A DNA stretch of 6,294 nucleotides from Chlamydiales bacterium (GTDB taxonomy: Bacteria > Chlamydiota > Chlamydiia > Chlamydiales > Simkaniaceae): NCBI GenBank assembly GCA_024233395.1, contig JACKPR010000016.1, forward strand, positions 1-6,294, in the 5' to 3' direction. The position numbers were made by a program, and so were the translations under genes. Every line of letters starts with the position of its first letter. Positions within the stretch are counted from its first letter, which is position 1. Of this stretch, positions 1 to 5,540 are shown piece after piece. The notes under the pieces were generated by a model. It had not been told where the DNA came from. It saw only the letters and a program-made list of their open reading frames with translations, and ran no database searches.

Positions 1-1319
1 TGGGTTGCAGCTTGATGAAGCTGCTTAGCCCCTACAGCAAGCTTCTTTGCTTGAGTTTCTGTTAAAACAGAGGGGAGAAGTAATGCGATTCTTTGCTCTG
101 GCGTGACTTCCATTCTATTGAAGAATAGTTCTCTATCTAATAAAAGCGCTGCAACCATACTTTTTGGTTCAAGAAGGCTTATTTTCTGAGCTTGACGTTC
201 GTTTGCAATTTGAGCAAATTGCCATACAATCCGTCGCGCTTCTCTGATCTTTTCTTGTGTTACAGCGGGATCAGAAACTTCTTCTGTTATCTTGACTGGC
301 TGTAAGCTTATGTCAACGACTTCTTCCTCTTCTGCAGCTACAACAGGAATGAGCTGTGGAGCTGGTTCAACTTTTTCTCTTCTTTCTTCTTCAACATCAA
401 CATCTGGAAGAGTATGATGTAAAACTGATGGAGCAACATCCTCTTCTTCCCGTCGTTCTGGGTCACGTTTTACACTACCCCAAGCAGCTTCTAAATCATG
501 TTCTGTTCCTAGTCGAGAAGGCTCGACATGAGCAGAAGTTGGCGAAGGGATAAGCACTGGGACACTTTTGCCTAAATGTGATGACATAGGCACTGTTGTA
601 TGTAGAACTCGTGAAGTCAGCTCAACTCCTTCTCTTTCGCCGCTTTCTTGATCAAGATCGGCAACTGGAAGAGTCTGTGAAACTGATGGTGCAACACGCT
701 CTTCTCCAAGACTTACTCTATCCCAAACTGCTTGTAAACCGAGGTCTGTTGTTGATCGAGGAGGATTGCTGCTAAGAGTGCGTTGGGAGTCTTGCCATGC
801 TTGCTCAAAGCCTCTTTTGTCCTGTGATACTGTTCCCCCACGTCTTGAATCGTGAGCTTGATCTCTTCTGGGAGCATCAGGGTCATGACTTGGAGGTTGA
901 TGACGAGGAACAAAGTGCTGTTGACGCTCTCCTTGCGCAGGCGCTGTTGCCCAGTTAAAGATCACTCGAGCAATTCCATAAATAATAGGAGCAGCTGTCG
1001 CAAGACTCCAGACGCTAACCCCTTGAAACACAGTCCAAGCTGCTGCCATAGAGCTAAAGGCAACAAGCTCTCTTCCTTTTAAGCTTGTGAAAGTCGCAGC
1101 CGCGAAAGTGTAGAGGAGGAAAGCTGTAACGATTTCTTTCCAGTTCTCTTTGACAAAATTCACAACAACACGTGCTTCACCACTCATATCAGGCAAAGGT
1201 GGGGGTGAAGGCTGATGTTTAGCTGCCTTTGAGCTTTCGCTAGAAAAATCTAACTTTGAGCTTTTTCTAGTAAAATAGTTGTGAGAAATTGGTGAAAAAG
1301 GACCTCTCAAATAATCCAT
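1..1319 (-). CDS. Hypothetical membrane protein with repetitive acidic/proline-rich tail, 3'-truncated by window edge; Inc-like architecture
   Basis: Reading the minus strand from the ATG at 1319-1317 gives about 439 codons without a stop to the left edge, so the C-terminus is missing. Layout: a polar N-terminus (1-60) with PSPPPLP at 37-43; a hydrophobic block (about 63-80 and 85-121, parted by KGRE) fitting two or three membrane spans; a long Pro/Glu/Arg/Ser-rich stretch (125-350) with imperfect internal repeats and acidic runs (EEE 291-293, EEEE 330-333); then a helical, hydrophobic-patterned region (about 353-439). An in-frame ATG lies 8 codons upstream (1343), but the predicted transcript begins downstream of it, and AGAAGGGG sits 6 bases before 1319, so 1319 is chosen. 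I recognise no family. A bilobed hydrophobic segment plus a soluble tail resembles chlamydial inclusion membrane proteins secreted by type III; that is a hypothesis. The absence of stops over 1.3 kb and the good start signals make the gene itself likely. Confidence 0.85.
   Translation of the reverse strand, partial: MDYLRGPFSPISHNYFTRKSSKLDFSSESSKAAKHQPSPPPLPDMSGEARVVVNFVKENWKEIVTAFLLYTFAAATFTSLKGRELVAFSSMAAAWTVFQGVSVWSLATAAPIIYGIARVIFNWATAPAQGERQQHFVPRHQPPSHDPDAPRRDQAHDSRRGGTVSQDKRGFEQAWQDSQRTLSSNPPRSTTDLGLQAVWDRVSLGEERVAPSVSQTLPVADLDQESGEREGVELTSRVLHTTVPMSSHLGKSVPVLIPSPTSAHVEPSRLGTEHDLEAAWGSVKRDPERREEEDVAPSVLHHTLPDVDVEEERREKVEPAPQLIPVVAAEEEEVVDISLQPVKITEEVSDPAVTQEKIREARRIVWQFAQIANERQAQKISLLEPKSMVAALLLDRELFFNRMEVTPEQRIALLLPSVLTETQAKKLAVGAKQLHQAAT
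366..515 (-). repeat. Imperfect internal coding repeat, copy B
   Basis: Second copy of the repeat, encoding residues about 269-318. VAPSV lies at 295-299, 86 residues after its counterpart at 209-213, and the AAW box at 278-280 lies 81 residues after AVW at 197-199, so the copies differ by small insertions. A short third relative of the tryptophan box (FEQAW, 171-175) and of the VLHHTLP motif (VLHTTVP, 238-244) suggest an older, eroded repeat array. Confidence 0.65.
621..758 (-). repeat. Imperfect internal coding repeat, copy A
   Basis: Encodes residues about 188-233 of the left-edge membrane protein. It shares with copy B (366-515, residues about 269-318) an ordered set of motifs: a box LQAVW against LEAAW, then an acidic EE, VAPSV in both, TLP in both, then a charged ERE/ERREK stretch ending in VE. 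The DNA is also similar, for example CTGGAAGAGT followed by AACTGATGG and GCAACA on the plus strand in both copies. This indicates an internal duplication rather than only composition bias. Confidence 0.65.
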
Positions 1320-1325
1320 GTATAA

Positions 1326-1333
1326 CCCCTTCT
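1326..1333 (-). promoter_or_regulatory. Shine-Dalgarno site of the left-edge membrane protein gene
   Basis: The minus strand reads AGAAGGGG, ending 6 bases before the ATG at 1319. It decides between that ATG and the in-frame ATG at 1343, which has no comparable site. Confidence 0.7.
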
Positions 1334-1344
1334 GTTTGGCCATA

Positions 1345-1373
1345 TTTATAATATAAATGCATATTAATAACAA
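1345..1373 (-). promoter_or_regulatory. Sigma-70-type promoter for the left-edge membrane protein gene
   Basis: On the minus strand TTGTTA (1368-1373) and TATAAA (1345-1350) are separated by exactly 17 bases. The predicted transcript start is near 1338, giving a leader of about 19 bases that contains the Shine-Dalgarno site. This excludes the ATG at 1343 as start. The region is very AT-rich, so chance -10-like matches are common; the spacing and the fit to the start codon are what support it. Confidence 0.55.
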
Positions 1374-1448
1374 TTAAATTTGTTTTAAAATAAAGTTTAT
1401 TATTTATTAAAACCAAATAAAAGATATTTATTTTTTTAAACCCATCTA

Positions 1449-1511
1449 GATAGCGCCTGAAGGCTAAATGCCAGAGATTAAAAAAATAATTATTAAAACT
1501 CAGGCGCTATC
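1449..1511. repeat. Perfect 12-base inverted repeat with 39-base AT-rich loop
   Basis: GATAGCGCCTGA (1449-1460) is exactly complementary to TCAGGCGCTATC (1500-1511). The loop contains a small hairpin, GGC taaat GCC (1462-1472), and an A/T-rich stretch. The GC-rich arms stand out against the AT-rich surroundings. It could be a structured RNA, a remnant of an element, or an operator-like site; it has no U-tract after either arm, so it is not a typical intrinsic terminator. Confidence 0.7.
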
Positions 1512-1708
1512 AAGGTTGGGGCAAATCAATGTCTTCTAAAACGTTTAATGAAGGGCTTTTGTTCAGCCAACATTAAAAATTTTAGGACACTTTAAAATAC
1601 GCAGGAATTTATGGCAATGACTAAAAATGACTAGACATGAAAATTTATGGATGTTTGCAATGAATAAGGATGGCAAGTTTTGGTGGTGTCATTTGATGAT
1701 GGGCGTGC

Positions 1709-1734
1709 AAAAGCGAGCGCAATGCGTTCGCTTT
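1709..1734 (-). terminator. Probable terminator of the secreted-protein gene
   Basis: It begins 26 bases beyond the stop codon of the minus-strand gene at 1760. On that strand AAAGCGA pairs with TCGCTTT, then one A/C mismatch, then CGC/GCG closing on a three-base loop, and the stem runs straight into TTTT. Position and orientation fit an intrinsic terminator, although the U-tract is short. Confidence 0.6.
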
Positions 1735-1759
1735 GATGTTTCATGAGTTGGAGGAGTTT

Positions 1760-2635
1760 TTAGGACGGGTTCGCAGGGAAGAACTTTTGAGTCAAAGCTT
1801 CTTCTTTTTCCAGGTATTTAATCATCACAGCCTGCAGTTCTTTTTCAGCAGGAGTTTGAGGAGTGATTTTTCCTTTTCCAAGAGCCATAAGGTGTTTGCG
1901 TGTTGAAGCTGACGCATAAACCTTAGGAAGGACTGTGGAAGCGGTATCAACAAATCGCTTCACTTTAACGTCTACAAGATCACCTTGGCAGGCTTCTTTC
2001 ATTTGTTTGATTTTTTCAATTTGAAGGACAAGGTAGCGTTTTTGAAAAGTTCCCTCATCCATTTTGCTTTGTGCATTTGCAATCTCAAGCGAAAGGCTCT
2101 TTAGCCAGAATTCTGTATCAATTTGGATTAGTTTGTTTTCGATAGGAGTGACTCCGTCACCCTTAAACTTCAGACTTAGATTGTGAATAAATTCAATGCT
2201 TTCTTCTTCTTGTTTATTAGGGCAAAAGAAAACCATATCACGGACTTCGCGGCTGATTTTTTCATTGGGATGATTAAGGGCGATCTCAATCAGCTCTTGG
2301 TCTTGAGCGTGGTGAAGGGCGGCAATTTTTTGCTTAAACTCATCGGTTTTATCGATCCCATAGTCGTGAACCATCGATGAAAGCTTTTTGCGCTGTTCTA
2401 AAAGTTCGTTATTTTTCCATTTTTTCTCAGCTTCGCGGTACTCGTCATCGGACTTTTTCAAAAAAGTATTATAACGTCCAGCTTGGTAATCAGCCAGAAC
2501 TTCATCGATCATTTTTTGCTTTGGAGAGGCGATTTGCTCCGCTTGGACAGGCTCTGATTGAGCGATTTCTTCATTCCCCACTAGAGGAAGGGCTAGGGCG
2601 GTTGCGAGAAAAGGAACAAGTAGATACTTTTTCAT
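1760..2635 (-). CDS. Secreted alpha-helical protein of unknown function with signal peptide
   Basis: The 291-residue product starts with a classic export signal: MKK, then a hydrophobic core at residues 4-19 (LLVPFLATALALPLV), with possible cleavage after A15 or G20. The rest is charged and almost entirely helical in character (EKKWKNNELLEQRKKL, LQIEKIKQMKEA), with no membrane span. Two cysteines (C138, C216) could form a disulfide outside the cytoplasm. The frame opens earlier at 2656 (M1) and 2650 (M3), but GGAGAG at 2643-2648 stands 7 bases before the ATG at 2635, and only this start puts the lysines directly before the hydrophobic core, so it is preferred. It has its own -10 box upstream and a hairpin terminator downstream, so it is likely transcribed alone. 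I do not recognise the family. It could be a lineage-specific envelope, periplasmic or secreted protein. Confidence 0.85.
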   Translation of the reverse strand: MKKYLLVPFLATALALPLVGNEEIAQSEPVQAEQIASPKQKMIDEVLADYQAGRYNTFLKKSDDEYREAEKKWKNNELLEQRKKLSSMVHDYGIDKTDEFKQKIAALHHAQDQELIEIALNHPNEKISREVRDMVFFCPNKQEEESIEFIHNLSLKFKGDGVTPIENKLIQIDTEFWLKSLSLEIANAQSKMDEGTFQKRYLVLQIEKIKQMKEACQGDLVDVKVKRFVDTASTVLPKVYASASTRKHLMALGKGKITPQTPAEKELQAVMIKYLEKEEALTQKFFPANPS

Positions 2636-2642
2636 AAAAATG

Positions 2643-2648
2643 CTCTCC
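2643..2648 (-). promoter_or_regulatory. Shine-Dalgarno site selecting the start at 2635
   Basis: The minus strand reads GGAGAG, 7 bases before the ATG at 2635. It lies inside the reading frame of the longer versions that start at 2650 or 2656, so it favours the short form. Confidence 0.6.
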
Positions 2649-2673
2649 ATATTCATTTTGTTTAACAGGTCCT

Positions 2674-2679
2674 ATTATA
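2674..2679 (-). promoter_or_regulatory. -10 box (TATAAT) of the secreted-protein gene
   Basis: A consensus TATAAT on the minus strand, with a predicted transcript start near 2667 and a leader of roughly 32 bases to the ATG at 2635. No good -35 hexamer is found 16-18 bases upstream (TGTGTT at 2696-2701 is weak), so the call rests on the -10 box and its position. Confidence 0.5.
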
Positions 2680-2764
2680 CAAGATTGGGATTAAAAACAC
2701 ACCCAAACACGCCCAATTATGCATAAAGAAATAATTTTAATTTGAATGAGACTTGTGAATTCAC

Positions 2765-2794
2765 TTGGAAAAAATAGGGGAAATGCGCTAAAAC
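2765..2794 (+). promoter_or_regulatory. Weak candidate promoter for tRNA-Gly
   Basis: TTGGAA (2765-2770) and TAAAAC (2789-2794), 18 bases apart, would start a transcript near 2801, about 40 bases before the tRNA. Both hexamers are imperfect, so the call is tentative. Confidence 0.3.
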
Positions 2795-2839
2795 TGATGG
2801 TTTACTAGTGGCTTTCACGGAAGTTCACTGCAGATAGTT

Positions 2840-2910
2840 GCGCCTGTAGTTCAATGGTAGAACAATAGCCTTCCAAGCTATTAGTGTCAGTTCGATTCTG
2901 ATCAGGCGCT
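2840..2910 (+). tRNA. tRNA-Gly (anticodon TCC)
   Basis: A full cloverleaf of 71 bases. The acceptor GCGCCTG pairs perfectly with CAGGCGC; the D arm is GTTC/GAAC; the anticodon stem ATAGC/GCTAT encloses CTTCCAA with TCC at 2872-2874; the T arm carries GTTCGATTC. The discriminator base is T (2910), usual for bacterial tRNA-Gly, and CCA is not encoded. It reads GGA and GGG/GGN glycine codons. A run of six T (2910-2915) directly follows and may end transcription together with the acceptor stem. It lies upstream of rpsB on the same strand, as a glycine tRNA does in Chlamydiaceae. Confidence 0.95.
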
Positions 2911-2914
2911 TTTT

Positions 2915-3073
2915 TATACCGATCGTGCTTTAAAACTTGGGAATTTCTCAAGGTCAGCGCTCGAAATTTAAATCAATCGAAGCAGCCTCCTATTCTAAGG
3001 AGCGATGCAGAGAGGTTTAAAGATCGGGATACAGATAAAGTGAAAAACCAAGTTTTGAAACACGATCGGTATA
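2915..3073. repeat. Long 26-base inverted repeat flanking a 107-base loop, in the rpsB leader
   Basis: Arm 2915-2940 (TATACCGATCGTGC...) and arm 3048-3073 (...CACGATCGGTATA) pair over 26 bases with one mismatch and one G-U pair. The loop contains a small hairpin, CTCCT (2988-2992) against AGGAG. A near copy of the 3' arm end, GATCGGGATA, occurs at 3022-3031 and could pair alternatively with 2915-2924. The arms begin and end in TATA, so a small mobile element with terminal inverted repeats at a TA target is as possible as an RNA structure of the rpsB leader. Confidence 0.7.
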
Positions 3074-3075
3074 TA

Positions 3076-3143
3076 TAGGGATAGAACATTCCCGCAGAAC
3101 CTGAATATTAACCAAGACCGAAATCCCTACGAAATGTAGGGAT
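3076..3143 (+). promoter_or_regulatory. Competing hairpins in the rpsB leader
   Basis: ATCCCTAC (3123-3130) pairs perfectly with GTAGGGAT (3136-3143) around the loop GAAAT. The same ATCCCTA is also complementary to TAGGGAT at 3076-3082, so two mutually exclusive pairings exist. The hairpin ends 27 bases before the start codon of rpsB, well placed to affect translation. S2 is known to repress its own operon through the leader in gamma-proteobacteria; whether this structure does so is inference. Confidence 0.45.
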
Positions 3144-3170
3144 GCCGTCGTCAAACAAAAGGGACAAGGC

Positions 3171-3971
3171 TTGGCAAAAACCAAACAACATAATCCTGTA
3201 TCCATTAAGGATCTTCTAGAAGCTGGGGCTCATTTTGGCCACCAGAAACAACGATGGAACCCCAAAATGAAGCGCTTTATTTTTGAAGAGCGCAGTGGGA
3301 TTTATATCATCGACCTTGCTAAAACAATGCAACAAATTCGAATTGCCTTAGAAGTGGTGAGCGGTGTTGTTGAGAGACACCAAAGCATCCTTTTCGTGGG
3401 AACCAAAAAACAGGCAAAAGATGTCATTAAAGAGTGTGCAGAGCGCTGTGGAGAATTTTATGTTGCAGAACGTTGGCTAGGAGGAATGCTCACAAATCTT
3501 CCAACGATTCGGCAATCGGTAAAAACCCTTGAGCGCATTGAAAAGCAAATTGCTGCAGGGGGAGAAGGCTTTACAAAGAAAGAGATGACTCTCCTTAATA
3601 AAGAGCGTGAAAAACTTAGCCGTAACCTTTCAGGAATTCGTGCAATGAGAAAGCTTCCTGGCCTTCTTGTTGTTGTAGATCCTAGTAAAGAGCATATTGC
3701 TGTTGCAGAAGCGAATAAACTGGGAATCCCAGTGATGTCTCTTGTCGATACCAACTGTGATCCTGATCCTATCGATTACGTCATTGCTTGTAACGATGAT
3801 GCTTTAAAAAGCATTAAGTTGATTGTTCAAGCAATCTCTGATTTAGTGATCGACAAAAAAGGGGAACTCAATATTGCCATCGGCAAGGATGAGGAAGAAG
3901 AATCCGAAGTAAAAACCCAAAAAAAAGTTGAAAAAACTGAAGAAGAATTTACAGCGGAGGAAAAAGAATGA
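3171..3971 (+). CDS. rpsB: 30S ribosomal protein S2
   Basis: Encodes S2, a protein of the small ribosomal subunit that joins late in assembly and helps place S1 on the platform. The 266-residue product shows the family signatures: LLEAGAHFGHQ...WNPKM at 15-33, YIIDL at 45-49, LFVGTKKQA at 74-82, the RWLGGMLTN block at 101-109, then DPSKEHIAVAEA (160-171), GIPVMSLVDTNCDP (175-188) and NDDALKS (198-204). The usual IPGND is IACND here. The last 25 or so residues are a Lys/Glu-rich acidic tail, not part of the core fold. The start is TTG: no in-frame ATG lies near, MAKTKQ matches a normal S2 N-terminus length, and AAGGGACAAGG precedes it. It is the first gene of rpsB-tsf-pyrH-frr; its stop overlaps the tsf start by 4 bases. 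A 260-base structured leader separates it from tRNA-Gly, and I could not find a convincing promoter there. Confidence 0.97.
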   Translation: MAKTKQHNPVSIKDLLEAGAHFGHQKQRWNPKMKRFIFEERSGIYIIDLAKTMQQIRIALEVVSGVVERHQSILFVGTKKQAKDVIKECAERCGEFYVAERWLGGMLTNLPTIRQSVKTLERIEKQIAAGGEGFTKKEMTLLNKEREKLSRNLSGIRAMRKLPGLLVVVDPSKEHIAVAEANKLGIPVMSLVDTNCDPDPIDYVIACNDDALKSIKLIVQAISDLVIDKKGELNIAIGKDEEEESEVKTQKKVEKTEEEFTAEEKE

Positions 3972-4813
3972 CGATTACAGCTCAAATGGTCATGGATCTA
4001 AGAAAGCGTACCGGTGTGGGGATGAGCAAATGTAAAGAAGCTCTGACCGAAGCTAATGGAGATATTGAAGAAGCAATTCATATCCTTCGTAAAAAAGGGA
4101 TGGCTTCAGCTGTAAAGAAAGGTGGAAGAGAAACCAATGAAGGAGTCATTGGAATCGCTGAAACCGAAAATGCAGCTTTTCTTGTTGAAGTTAATGCTGA
4201 GACCGATTTCGTCGTCCAAAACGATCGATTTAAAGAATTCCTTAAAAACATCTGTGACGAAGTGGCTAGAACTGCTCCAAAATCTGTCGATGAATTTCTT
4301 CATCAAAAGTATAGCAAAAATGATGCTTTAACGATTGATGAATATCGAGCAGATGTTGTTCAAACCCTTGGAGAAAATATCCGTATCCGAAGGATTAAGG
4401 AGTTTAAAAAGGTTGGCGATTACTCTCTAGGCATTTACTCCCACATGGGTGGAAAAATCGTTTGTGTTGTAGAGATTAAAGGAGCCAATGATCAAGGAAC
4501 TTTAGCGCGCGAAGTTGCAATGCATGTAGCAGCTGAAGCTCCCGATTACTTAAAGCCCGAAAATGTTCCCGCCGATGTTCTTGCGAAAGAAGAAGAAATT
4601 GCCCGGTCTCAAATTCAAAACAAACCTGCTGAAATAATGGACAAGATTGTAATGGGTAAGCTGAATGCTTACTATGAGCAAGCTTGTTTAGTGAATCAGA
4701 AGTTTGTCAAAGATCCTTCTATGACAGTGGCAAAATATGTTTCTGAAGAAGGGAAAAAAGCTGGCAAAACCCTAGAAGTTGTGGATTTTGCTCGTTGGCA
4801 AATAGGTGAGTAA
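3968..4813 (+). CDS. tsf: Elongation factor Ts
   Basis: EF-Ts exchanges GDP for GTP on EF-Tu in the cytoplasm during translation. The 281-residue product begins with the UBA-like domain (residues 4-45, LRKRTGVGMSKCKEAL at 11-26), followed by the hallmark TDF motif (79-81, within NAETDFVVQND) whose residues disturb the EF-Tu nucleotide site. The core carries GENIRIRR (135-142), YSHMGGKI (157-164) and the conserved helix around AMHVAAEAP (184-192); the end contains NKPAEIMDKIVMGKLNAYY and QKFVKDPSMTV. The length is typical for the family. The ATG overlaps the rpsB stop as ATGA, and GGAGG at 3956-3960 inside rpsB is a strong ribosome site, so reinitiation and fresh initiation are both possible. 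The stop codon overlaps the next gene if pyrH starts at GTG. Confidence 0.97.
   Translation: MTITAQMVMDLRKRTGVGMSKCKEALTEANGDIEEAIHILRKKGMASAVKKGGRETNEGVIGIAETENAAFLVEVNAETDFVVQNDRFKEFLKNICDEVARTAPKSVDEFLHQKYSKNDALTIDEYRADVVQTLGENIRIRRIKEFKKVGDYSLGIYSHMGGKIVCVVEIKGANDQGTLAREVAMHVAAEAPDYLKPENVPADVLAKEEEIARSQIQNKPAEIMDKIVMGKLNAYYEQACLVNQKFVKDPSMTVAKYVSEEGKKAGKTLEVVDFARWQIGE
4804..4809 (+). promoter_or_regulatory. Shine-Dalgarno site bearing on the pyrH start choice
   Basis: AGGTGA matches the core of the anti-Shine-Dalgarno sequence and stands 5 bases before the TTG at 4815. It overlaps the GTG at 4806, so it could not serve that start. It therefore argues for TTG 4815 as the real pyrH start. 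Confidence 0.45.
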
Positions 4814-5534
4814 ATTGACAAAGCCTCCTTACAAAAGGGTCTTACTTAAACTCTCGGGCGAATCTCTGAAAGGAGAAAAGCCCGGAGTGATTGATCATGA
4901 AGCCTGTGCTCAAATTGCAGATAGCATTTGTGAAGTCTATCACCTTGGAATTCAAATTGGGATTGTCATTGGTGGAGGAAATATTTTCCGCGGCAACATG
5001 GCAAAGCAATTTGGGTTTGCACGGACTCCTGCAGATCATGTCGGAATGCTTGCAACAACGATCAATGGATTGATTTTGGGGCAAATTCTTTCTGAAAAAG
5101 GGTGTGAAACACGTGTGATGAGCGCTCTTAATCTTGATGGAATCGTGGAGATTTACAATTGGAACCATGCTCTCCATTCCTTAGATAAAGGACATATTGT
5201 GATCTTTGTTGGAGGAACGGGGAACCCTTATTTTACAACAGATACCACAGCCGCAATGCGTGCTAGTGAAATCGAAGCAGAGGTTCTTCTTAAAGCGACA
5301 AAAGTCGATGGTGTTTATAACAAAGATCCGATGAAACATCCCGACGCAGTGAAAAGTGATCACTTGACCTTTTCTGAAGTCTTGATGAAGCATCTCAATG
5401 TGATGGATGGAACGGCTATTGCCCTTTGCCGCGAAAGTGATATCCCCATCCACGTCTTCAACCTTTTTGAAAAGGGAGCTCTTTTGAGAGCGGTAACCGA
5501 AAAAAAAGGTGGAACACTCGTTACAAAAGGTTAA
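4806..5534 (+). CDS. pyrH: Uridylate kinase (UMP kinase)
   Basis: PyrH phosphorylates UMP to UDP with ATP, an essential step of pyrimidine nucleotide supply; the bacterial enzyme is a cytoplasmic hexamer of the amino acid kinase fold. Visible motifs: LLKLSGES (13-20) with the phosphate-binding lysine, GGGNIFRG (56-63), D77 in ADHVGMLATTINGL, the nucleotide loop GGTGNPYFTTDTTAA (136-150), KATKVDGVYNKDP (163-175) and MDGTAIAL (200-207). The length (242 residues) is normal. With the GTG start the gene overlaps tsf by 8 bases; TTG at 4815 gives a form three codons shorter, has a better-placed ribosome site and starts just after the tsf stop. Both keep the whole catalytic domain. It sits in the common bacterial order tsf-pyrH-frr. 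Confidence 0.96.
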   Translation: MSKLTKPPYKRVLLKLSGESLKGEKPGVIDHEACAQIADSICEVYHLGIQIGIVIGGGNIFRGNMAKQFGFARTPADHVGMLATTINGLILGQILSEKGCETRVMSALNLDGIVEIYNWNHALHSLDKGHIVIFVGGTGNPYFTTDTTAAMRASEIEAEVLLKATKVDGVYNKDPMKHPDAVKSDHLTFSEVLMKHLNVMDGTAIALCRESDIPIHVFNLFEKGALLRAVTEKKGGTLVTKG

Positions 5535-5540
5535 TCATTT

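Larger units (their letters stand above)
1320..1759. other. 440-base AT-rich intergenic region
   Basis: Between two minus-strand genes. It holds the promoter and ribosome site of the left gene (1326-1373), an AT-rich tract (about 1340-1440), a 12-base inverted repeat (1449-1511) and a terminator-like hairpin (1709-1734). I find no convincing gene in 1512-1708; every frame is broken by stops. AATTTATGG occurs twice (1606-1614 and 1642-1650), each time followed by GCAATGA (1614-1620, and 1657-1663 after a few extra bases), a weak direct repeat of unknown meaning. Confidence 0.6.

Noticed and set aside
356..1082. Plus-strand open frames at 356-553 and 852-1082 and a minus-strand frame at 713-913
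   Set aside because: They lie inside the continuous minus-strand frame 1-1319 in other frames, have no ribosome sites of note, and their predicted proteins are compositionally odd.
1512..1708. Possible decayed gene or insertion-sequence remnant
   Set aside because: All frames are interrupted and I could not match any stretch to a transposase or other family; the short direct repeats alone are not enough.
2183..2637. Plus-strand open frames at 2183-2380 and 2377-2637
   Set aside because: Both are antisense to the secreted-protein gene, which has a signal peptide, promoter and terminator in its favour.
2988..3002. CTCCT/AGGAG hairpin as a ribosome-site sequestering element
   Set aside because: The AGGAG is about 170 bases from the rpsB start and serves no visible gene.
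3005..3043. Short leader peptide (12 codons, ATG at 3005) preceded by AAGGAG
   Set aside because: The spacing between AAGGAG and the ATG is only two bases, too short for normal initiation, and the peptide has no attenuation-like codon run.
3055..3077. rpsB promoter from TTGAAA (3055-3060) and TATATA (3072-3077)
   Set aside because: The spacer is only 11 bases, far too short for a sigma-70-type promoter; no other convincing pair was found in the leader.
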